Shown piece after piece: positions 1 to 4,180 of a stretch of 8,027 bases of DNA. Each line of letters begins with the position of its first letter. The first letter of the stretch is position 1. Origin of the DNA: Candidatus Woesearchaeota archaeon UBA119 (GTDB lineage: Archaea > Nanobdellota > Nanobdellia > Woesearchaeales > UBA119); contig DAWM01000016.1 of the NCBI GenBank assembly GCA_002505945.1, forward strand, positions 1-8,027, read 5' to 3'. The position numbers and the translations under genes were made by a program. Below the pieces are notes generated by a model. It did no database searches. It saw nothing but the letters and a program-made list of their open reading frames with translations, and was not told where the DNA came from.

Positions 1-597
1 GATAGAGCTGTATTCTGTGATGAGAAAGGCAACATAGTAGATGGGGATCAGATAATTGCATTCTTAGCAAAAGAGATTGGTAAAGAAGGGGTTGTATTTA
101 CAGAGTATAGCAACAAGGCTTTGGACAACTATTTGGAGGAAAACGGCATTAACTATTTCCGAGTGGAGTGCGGGGACAAGAAGGTGGCAAATGAGATGAT
201 TGTAAGACGCTTAAGGTTTGGGGGCGAAGAGTCAGGACATTATATCTTCTCAGATAACCAATTCATAGGAGATGGGATGTTCTCTGCAATAAAGCTTATA
301 AAGATTCTGACAGAAAAAGGGATGAGGTTGAGTGAGCTCAAGCTTTTTGAGCCCCTGCCTAAGGTAAAGCTGAATCAAAAGGTCAAGGAGAAAAGAGATT
401 TTAATCAAGTCAAGGGATTATCTAAGATAATTAAAGAGGAAAAGGATTATTTGGGTAAGAATTCAAGGATTTTCTTGAGGTATTCAGGAACAGAAGATAA
501 AGCAAGGATATTGGTTGAGGGAGAGGATAAAGAGAGATGCGAGAGAAGTGCTCAACGGATTGCAAAGATAATTGACAAAGAGATTGGGGAATCATAA
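1..597 (+). CDS. glmM: Phosphoglucosamine mutase / phosphohexomutase, C-terminal part (5' end outside window)
   Basis: The frame is open from base 1, so only the last 198 residues are present. The family interconverts hexose-6-phosphate and hexose-1-phosphate in the cytoplasm; GlmM makes GlcN-1-P from GlcN-6-P. The fragment opens with D-R followed by a strand reading AVFCDEKGNIVDGDQ, which matches the end of the metal-binding DGDxDR loop. The sugar-binding loop GGEESGH lies near residues 74-80; the E-[EQ]-S-G-H form resembles GlmM more than phosphomannomutase (E-[MH]-S-G-H). The phosphate-binding loop RYSGTEDKARI lies near residues 160-170, with Asp where Pro is usual. The catalytic phosphoserine is in the missing part. 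The stop is 33 nt before the glmU start, and the two enzymes catalyse consecutive steps, which supports GlmM. Archaeal members can also act on mannose or glucose phosphates, so specificity is inferred. Confidence 0.9.
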   Translation, partial: DRAVFCDEKGNIVDGDQIIAFLAKEIGKEGVVFTEYSNKALDNYLEENGINYFRVECGDKKVANEMIVRRLRFGGEESGHYIFSDNQFIGDGMFSAIKLIKILTEKGMRLSELKLFEPLPKVKLNQKVKEKRDFNQVKGLSKIIKEEKDYLGKNSRIFLRYSGTEDKARILVEGEDKERCERSAQRIAKIIDKEIGES

Positions 598-601
598 ATT
601 T

Positions 602-609
602 TTTATAAT
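602..609 (+). promoter_or_regulatory. TATA-like box before glmU
   Basis: TTTATAAT lies in an A/T-rich gap just after the glmM stop. Its centre is about 25 nt before the ATG at 631, which fits a leaderless transcript. An AGGGG stretch at 616-620 could act as a Shine-Dalgarno site on read-through mRNA from glmM, so both modes are possible. Confidence 0.45.
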
Positions 610-630
610 CTAAATAGGGGTTAAGTGAAG

Positions 631-1833
631 ATGAAAGCGATTATAATGGCAGCAGGGCTTGGGACAAGAACAAGGCCATTGACCCAAAGTATTCCAAAAG
701 CAATGCTTCCTATTGCTAACAAGCCCATCTTGGAACATAATATCGAGTCTGTTGCACCTTTTGTGGATGAGATAGTTGTCATAGTTGGTTATCTAAAAGA
801 AAGGATAATAAGCTATTTTGAAGACAAAGAAATAAGTGAGAAGCTGAGATTCATTTATCAGGAAGATAAGAATGGAACAGGCGGGGCTGTACTGCTGGCT
901 GAAGAAGCAGTATTAACAAAAGAGAAGGAAGAAAATAGTGTTATTGTGATGAATGGGGATGACCTTTTCTATCCAAAGGATATTGAAAGATTGGCTAAAG
1001 GGGAATATGGAATCCTATGCAGAAGGGTTGAGGATCCCTCTAAGTTCGGCATTCTCAAGTGCGATAAAGATGGAAGGGTTATTGAGGATGTTGAAAAGCC
1101 TAAGGAGTTTATAGGGGATTTGGCGGCTATCGGAGCATATAAACTTCCTTGCTCGATATTCTCTTCTCTCAAAGAAATTGGTAAGAGTAATAGGGGGGAA
1201 TATGAACTTCCCTCTGCTATAAATAAGCTTGTTGAGCAATATGAGATTAAGGCTGTTGAAGCAAATGGTTATTGGCTGCCTATTAACTATCCCTGGAGTT
1301 TATTGGAAGCCAACAAGGAATATATCAAGGTAATTTCAGAGGGATGGGAAGACAACCAGTTTGGTAATGTAAAAGGCAAGGTTAAGGTTGGAAAGAATAC
1401 TGAAATCCTTCCGGGCGCATATATTGAAGGCCCTGTTATTATTGGAGATAATTGTAAGATTGGGCCTAATTGCTACATAAGGCCTTTTACTTCTATTGGA
1501 AACAATTGCCATATAGGGAATGGATGTGAGATAAAGAATTCTATTATTATGAACAACAGCAATGTAGCCCACCTCAGCTATGTAGGGGATTCTATAATTG
1601 GAGAGAAATGTAACCTTGGAGCAGGCACAATAATAGCAAATCTCAGACATGACGGGAAGAACATAGAGTGGGAAGCAAAAGGGGAATTAATGGATACTGA
1701 AAGAAGAAAGTTAGGGGCAATCATTGCTAATAATGTTAAGACTGGGATAGGCACGATGATTTATCCTGGGAGAACAATGACAAGCAATACATCTACCAAA
1801 CCTGGAGAAATAGTCAAGAAAAATATAAAATAA
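631..1833 (+). CDS. glmU: Bifunctional UDP-GlcNAc pyrophosphorylase / glucosamine-1-phosphate N-acetyltransferase (archaeal GlmU type)
   Basis: This 400-aa protein has the two-domain layout of archaeal GlmU/ST0452-type enzymes. Residues 1 to about 228 form a Rossmann nucleotidyltransferase with the G-x-G-T-R-x-R-P-L-T...PK signature at residues 9-23, an NGD metal site near 108-110 and an EKPK sugar-binding segment near 155-158. Residues from about 245 to the end form a left-handed beta helix with hexapeptide repeats (IGDNCKIG, IGNNCHIG). The acetyltransferase end has AHLSYVGDS (His 314, Tyr 317) and GAGTIIANLRHDG, matching the positions of catalytic residues known in the Sulfolobus enzyme. 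It should acetylate GlcN-1-P and then transfer a nucleotide, usually from UTP, to give UDP-GlcNAc, the step after GlmM. ATG 631 was chosen over GTG 625 because it begins right at the KAIIMAAGLGTR strand and has a TATA box 25 nt upstream. Nucleotide and sugar preference cannot be read from sequence. Confidence 0.92.
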   Translation: MKAIIMAAGLGTRTRPLTQSIPKAMLPIANKPILEHNIESVAPFVDEIVVIVGYLKERIISYFEDKEISEKLRFIYQEDKNGTGGAVLLAEEAVLTKEKEENSVIVMNGDDLFYPKDIERLAKGEYGILCRRVEDPSKFGILKCDKDGRVIEDVEKPKEFIGDLAAIGAYKLPCSIFSSLKEIGKSNRGEYELPSAINKLVEQYEIKAVEANGYWLPINYPWSLLEANKEYIKVISEGWEDNQFGNVKGKVKVGKNTEILPGAYIEGPVIIGDNCKIGPNCYIRPFTSIGNNCHIGNGCEIKNSIIMNNSNVAHLSYVGDSIIGEKCNLGAGTIIANLRHDGKNIEWEAKGELMDTERRKLGAIIANNVKTGIGTMIYPGRTMTSNTSTKPGEIVKKNIK

Positions 1834-1872
1834 GCCGGATAACTTTCTGATTAACCGAGACAAGTGGATAAG

Positions 1873-1891
1873 ATAAAAAAACAAAAATAAA
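1873..1891 (-). terminator. T-rich terminator after the 77-aa membrane protein gene
   Basis: On the minus strand, immediately after the stop codon, the sequence runs TTTATTTTTGTTTTTTTAT. Runs of T without a strong hairpin are the usual intrinsic termination signal in archaea. It sits in the 61-nt gap between the convergent glmU and membrane-protein genes; no comparable T run serves glmU in that gap. Confidence 0.5.
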
Positions 1892-1894
1892 TTC

Positions 1895-2128
1895 TTATTT
1901 GGCCTCAGCCACATTAAACATCAGGGCCAAAAGAAAGAACAATAGCGCGATTATAAAGAACGCTAAGGCACTTGGCATATAGAAGAACTCCACAAGCAGC
2001 TTATAAAATGCCAAAAATACTGCAACCAAGCCCGCCATCATAAATGTCCCTACTACCTTTTCTTTTCTGAACACTATGATAGAATCATCTTTCTTCTTAT
2101 TATTGGGTTTAGACTTTTTGGATGCCAT
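1895..2128 (-). CDS. Small two-helix membrane protein, function unknown
   Basis: I do not recognise this 77-aa protein. It has a Lys-rich soluble N-terminus (residues 1-24, with a KKK run), then two predicted hydrophobic helices at about residues 25-48 and 52-73, separated by a short turn with Tyr-Met-Pro-Ser, and ends in AEAK. There is no cleavable signal peptide; the positive N-terminus suggests that both ends stay in the cytoplasm. The start is taken as ATG 2128 rather than the in-frame TTG at 2134, because a TATA-like box is centred about 28 nt upstream of the ATG and no Shine-Dalgarno sequence precedes either codon. It lies downstream of trmI on the same strand, but a T-rich stretch and its own promoter make a shared transcript uncertain. 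Confidence 0.7.
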   Translation of the reverse strand: MASKKSKPNNKKKDDSIIVFRKEKVVGTFMMAGLVAVFLAFYKLLVEFFYMPSALAFFIIALLFFLLALMFNVAEAK

Positions 2129-2152
2129 TTTCAATACAATCTGTTATAGAGG

Positions 2153-2160
2153 AATATAAA
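2153..2160 (-). promoter_or_regulatory. TATA-like box for the 77-aa membrane protein
   Basis: On the minus strand the box reads TTTATATT within ATTATTTATATTCC. Its centre is about 28 nt upstream of ATG 2128, consistent with a leaderless mRNA. It lies in the 63-nt gap after trmI. Confidence 0.55.
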
Positions 2161-2173
2161 TAATTTTGTTATT

Positions 2174-2188
2174 ACTAAAAAGAAAATA
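2174..2188 (-). terminator. T-rich terminator after trmI
   Basis: A few bases after the trmI stop, the minus strand reads TATTTTCTTTTTAGT. This is a plausible archaeal oligo-T terminator placed just before the TATA box of the next gene. It is weaker than the run at 1873-1891. Confidence 0.4.
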
Positions 2189-2191
2189 CAC

Positions 2192-2941
2192 TTAGAGGAT
2201 TTTCTTAGCAAAAATAAGAAAGCCTGAATGAGCTATATCCCTCATTTTAGGACGGAGTATCCTATCCCCTTTGACATCCCACTCCCTCTCTATAAGCTCC
2301 TCAACCTTGATTATCTCAAAACCTTCCTTATCCTCTAAAGCATTTGCCATCCTTGCAATTTGGGTGAGATTGGGAGAATAAGAAACCAGGTATCCTCCTC
2401 TTTTTAATACCTTTTCAGCCGTCTCTATCGCATCCCAAGGCGTAGTTACATCTAGAGTAAAAAGGTCAATATCTTCCTGCTTAACCTTATCTGGAGAGAA
2501 GATGTCAGCTTGTTTGAATGTAACATTCTTTAAGCCCAAGAATTCAGCGTTTTTCTTAGCAACACTTTGATGATCTTCTCTAATATCATAGGTTGTTACT
2601 TTCTTCACGAATCTTGCGAGGAAGCAGGCTAATGCTCCTGAGCCAGTGCCTGCATCCAAGCAAACCGAGGATTTGCCAACCATAGTATTAGCAAGAATAG
2701 CAGAGTAATCCTTTACAGGAATCATCTGAGCTCTTCTTTTTATCTTCTTAAAAAGCTCTGGAAATGTAGGCTCTTCCACTAAGAACTCCTTTCCTGTTTG
2801 AGTAGAGATTATCTGGCCTGGCTTGGCTTCCTGAAGCTGCTCTTTGGTAATTACTCCGTAATGCGAATGGAAATCCTTAGAAGTATCCCTTATAAGAAAG
2901 GATTTGTTCTTTTTCTTATGTTTGAGCAATAGGTATTCCAT
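2192..2941 (-). CDS. trmI: tRNA (adenine-N1)-methyltransferase, TrmI/GCD14 family
   Basis: This 249-aa protein has the full TrmI layout. An N-terminal small beta domain (about 1-60) precedes a KRRAQMIPVKDYSAIL segment that corresponds to the family's R-R-x-Q-x-I-x-P-K-D motif. The Rossmann methyltransferase follows: SAM motif I LDAGTGSGA (95-103), acidic residue in TTYDIRED (Asp 119), QADIF (Asp 146), and motif IV LDVTTPWD (163-170), where the family usually has LDLPxPW. The C-terminal part, ending HSGFLIFAKKIL, carries the REWDVKGDRILRPKMRDIAH segment typical of the family. It should use S-adenosylmethionine to form 1-methyladenosine at tRNA position 58; archaeal members also modify position 57 where it is A. 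The ATG has a TATA box about 27 nt upstream. A tRNA-Cys gene with A at position 58 lies directly upstream on the same strand. Confidence 0.9.
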   Translation of the reverse strand: MEYLLLKHKKKNKSFLIRDTSKDFHSHYGVITKEQLQEAKPGQIISTQTGKEFLVEEPTFPELFKKIKRRAQMIPVKDYSAILANTMVGKSSVCLDAGTGSGALACFLARFVKKVTTYDIREDHQSVAKKNAEFLGLKNVTFKQADIFSPDKVKQEDIDLFTLDVTTPWDAIETAEKVLKRGGYLVSYSPNLTQIARMANALEDKEGFEIIKVEELIEREWDVKGDRILRPKMRDIAHSGFLIFAKKIL

Positions 2942-2962
2942 ATTTGGGTAAAGTGAAGAGAG

Positions 2963-2972
2963 ATTTATAAAA
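2963..2972 (-). promoter_or_regulatory. TATA box for trmI
   Basis: On the minus strand the box reads TTTTATAAAT, close to the archaeal consensus, with an A/T-rich flank. Its centre is about 27 nt before the trmI ATG at 2941, which points to a leaderless transcript independent of the tRNA upstream. Confidence 0.65.
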
Positions 2973-2997
2973 TTTGTTAAATTTCAAGAGAAATGAA

Positions 2998-3069
2998 AGG
3001 AGGCGTCGGGACTCGAACCCGAGATTGTCGGTCTGCAGCCGACCGCCTTAGCCGCTTGGCCACGCCTCC
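2998..3069 (-). tRNA. tRNA-Cys (anticodon GCA)
   Basis: Read on the minus strand, the gene folds into a complete cloverleaf: a 7-bp acceptor stem GGAGGCG/CGCCTCC, a D arm GCC...GGC with GG in the loop, an anticodon stem GTCGG/CCGAC with loop CTGCAGA, a 4-nt variable region, and a T arm TCGGG/CCCGA with loop TTCGAGT. The anticodon GCA (bases 3034-3036) reads Cys codons. The base after the acceptor stem is U73, the discriminator used by cysteinyl-tRNA synthetase, which supports the identity. No intron is seen and CCA is not encoded. Position 57 is G and 58 is A. Confidence 0.97.
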
Positions 3070-3091
3070 CTATTCCCGAAGAATTCAAAGT

Positions 3092-3101
3092 AATATAAAA
3101 A
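3092..3101 (-). promoter_or_regulatory. TATA box for tRNA-Cys
   Basis: The minus strand reads TTTTTATATT. Its centre is about 26-28 nt upstream of the first base of the mature tRNA (G at 3069), so transcription could begin at or very near position 1. The same A/T block could also be read in the plus direction, but it lies too far from the start codon of the divergent gene to fit the spacing seen elsewhere here. Confidence 0.6.
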
Positions 3102-3139
3102 GGTTGTTGTTGAAAAGAAGAGGAGTATAATTCGTAATG

Positions 3140-3147
3140 TTTAAAAG
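3140..3147 (+). promoter_or_regulatory. TATA-like box for the zinc-ribbon membrane protein
   Basis: TTTAAAAG has its centre about 26 nt before ATG 3170, the same spacing as the other promoters in this window. It lies inside the possible N-terminal extension from ATG 3137 and is the main reason for preferring the later start. Confidence 0.4.
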
Positions 3148-3169
3148 TAAAAGGCGATGTAAATTGAAT

Positions 3170-3652
3170 ATGCCTAACTGCTCAAACTGTGGAAGACCTG
3201 TATCGGCTGGCCAATATTTTGAAATTGGCGATAAGATTCTTTGTATGAAATGCCTGCATGAAGATCACAATGTTAATAAGAAGCACATGGAAAAAGAGAA
3301 CCCAAAACAAATTTCGTGTCCTTCTTGCGGTAAGATATATAATTATTACCTGAGAAAATGTCCACAATGTCATGAATGGAATCCAGTATATGATTACAAC
3401 ACAAAAGAGGTATTCAGAAACCTGTTTGCAGGTTCTTTAGTTTTGGGTGTTCCAGTTACAATTATTCTTTCTTTAGGACTGTTAGCAGTTGGACTGAGTA
3501 TTGTAATACCTTTTCTCTTAATAATATTTTTTCTTCAGCTTACAATAGGTTTGTATCTTGAGACTCATATGACTGGAGTCGCATTCTCAATTGCAAGGTC
3601 TATAAGGGACATGTTTTCTAAAGAAAGAAAAAAGGGAAAACAAAAAAATTAA
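3170..3652 (+). CDS. Membrane protein with two N-terminal zinc-binding Cys4 modules, function unknown
   Basis: I do not recognise the family of this 160-aa protein. The first module is CSNC...CMKC (Cys 4, 7, 25, 28), with a spacing reminiscent of half a LIM-type finger. The second is CPSC...CPQC (Cys 50, 53, 64, 67), a zinc ribbon. Two hydrophobic segments follow at about residues 84-106 and 108-130, and the tail is very basic (KERKKGKQKN). Both zinc modules and the tail probably face the cytoplasm. The start is taken at ATG 3170 because it begins right at the first CxxC and has a TATA-like box 26 nt upstream. The alternative ATG 3137 would add 11 basic residues and has a GGAG about 11 nt upstream but no well-placed TATA box. 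The stop codon overlaps that of the convergent gene. Zinc binding is inferred from the motifs only. Confidence 0.75.
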   Translation: MPNCSNCGRPVSAGQYFEIGDKILCMKCLHEDHNVNKKHMEKENPKQISCPSCGKIYNYYLRKCPQCHEWNPVYDYNTKEVFRNLFAGSLVLGVPVTIILSLGLLAVGLSIVIPFLLIIFFLQLTIGLYLETHMTGVAFSIARSIRDMFSKERKKGKQKN

Positions 3653-3972
3653 CCGAATAAAACAATAAAAGCATCCGTGATTCTCTCAAAGATCCCTCTA
3701 TCATTATCAATGTCTTCAACTGCTTGTCCAGTGATTATTGTCTCCTGTTTATCAGATTGCTCACTATAAGAAACAGAGATTCTTTTATCATCTTGACAAG
3801 CTCCTGAATTACATGAAACACCTAATTCACAGAAGTGATAAGTGTGTCTAACCATGTTATCATAACAGTAATACTCCTTAAGGATTCTCCCCAAGAAACA
3901 ATAGTCTGTATATGTTCTTGTGTTACCCCCTGAGTCTATATGAGTTATTACTCCTTGCTCTTCATAGTTCAC
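3649..3972 (-). CDS. C-terminal part of a Cys-rich 'DSDGG' surface-type protein
   Basis: The 107 residues from GTG 3972 look like the end of an exported protein, not a complete one. The same frame reads upstream as PACSDSDGG running into NYEEQG, then DYC, EYYC, HFC and SCNSGAC. This is the spacing of the small Cys-rich 'C-x-DSDGG' domain that I associate with predicted surface proteins of DPANN-type archaea (recall, not a search). After the domain comes an acidic linker and a tail ITGQAVEDIDNDRG followed by an aromatic stretch ending LFG at the stop. There is no signal peptide, no Shine-Dalgarno sequence and no TATA box at a suitable distance from the GTG, which is merely the first possible start after an in-frame TAA. 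I infer a truncated or decaying gene. The alternative is a real gene whose N-terminal part is hidden by a sequencing error near 4050. Confidence 0.6.
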   Translation of the reverse strand: MNYEEQGVITHIDSGGNTRTYTDYCFLGRILKEYYCYDNMVRHTYHFCELGVSCNSGACQDDKRISVSYSEQSDKQETIITGQAVEDIDNDRGIFERITDAFIVLFG

Positions 3973-4128
3973 GCCGCCATCGGAATCGGAGCAGGCAGGA
4001 GAAGGCTTCTGCCCTTCTTCTTTGACACAAGCACCCTTGGAACTGAGAACTTAATTACGAGCTTGAGCATATCCTCTTTCACAATATGATTCGTATCTTT
4101 CATAAAGAAAAGGGGTGAAGAGACTTTT
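3973..4128 (-). pseudogene. Upstream remnant of the DSDGG protein, interrupted by an in-frame stop
   Basis: The frame of the DSDGG gene continues upstream with coding-like sequence: VLSSKGACVKEEGQ just before PACSDSDGG. KGAC resembles the end of a preceding Cys-rich repeat and parallels NSGAC at the end of the next one. It is broken by TAA at 4051-4053. Beyond that the frame is open again for 25 codons (including ESYCERGYAQARN) back to a TGA at 4129-4131. No start codon with a signal peptide is found in this frame. I read it as a decayed or recombined N-terminal region. A different minus-strand frame is also open across 3969-4103, so the boundaries are uncertain. Confidence 0.4.
3994..4013. 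repeat. Perfect 8-bp inverted repeat with 4-base loop
   Basis: GGCAGGAG-AAGG-CTTCTGCC can form an 8-bp stem (one G-U pair as plus-strand RNA; one mismatch as minus-strand RNA). It lies in a short stretch clearly richer in G+C than its surroundings, inside the upstream remnant of the DSDGG gene. In the remnant's frame it also encodes part of Gln-Lys-Pro-Ser-Pro-Ala, so it may be incidental to coding. Confidence 0.35.
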
Positions 4129-4150
4129 TCATAAAACTTTTCAAAAATGC

Positions 4151-4158
4151 TCTATAAA
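4151..4158 (-). promoter_or_regulatory. Weak TATA-like box upstream of the DSDGG remnant
   Basis: The minus strand reads TTTATAGA. It is followed about 23 nt later by an ATG at 4132 that opens only a 10-codon frame (MKKSLHPFSL). It may be the surviving promoter of the decayed gene, but no intact reading frame follows it. Confidence 0.25.
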
Positions 4159-4160
4159 CT

Positions 4161-4176
4161 GAAAAGATAAAAATAT
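4161..4176 (-). terminator. T-rich terminator after the subtilisin-family protease
   Basis: Just after the protease stop the minus strand reads ATATTTTTATCTTTTC. This is a plausible archaeal oligo-T termination signal, placed before the remnant gene. Confidence 0.4.
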
Positions 4177-4180
4177 GTAA

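Noticed and set aside
625..630. GTG 625 as the glmU start
   Set aside because: It adds only two residues, is too close to the AGGGG and fits the TATA spacing less well than ATG 631.
969..1914. Minus-strand open frames inside and just past glmU
   Set aside because: They are antisense shadows of a well-recognised gene with periodic hexapeptide repeats.
2981..2994. ATTTC-AAGA-GAAAT inverted repeat between tRNA-Cys and trmI
   Set aside because: A 5-bp A/T-rich stem is expected by chance in such sequence and lacks a following T run on the minus strand.
3137..3169. Earlier start for the zinc-ribbon protein at ATG 3137
   Set aside because: It adds 11 basic residues before the first CxxC and has no TATA box at the spacing seen in this window; a TATA-like box falls inside the extension instead. 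Not excluded.
3182..3373. Minus-strand open frame opposite the zinc-ribbon gene
   Set aside because: The plus frame has regularly spaced CxxC pairs; the antisense frame has no recognisable features.
3960..4180. Insertion-sequence end or mobile element
   Set aside because: A hairpin and a G+C rise are present, but no transposase, no paired terminal repeats and no target-site duplication were found.
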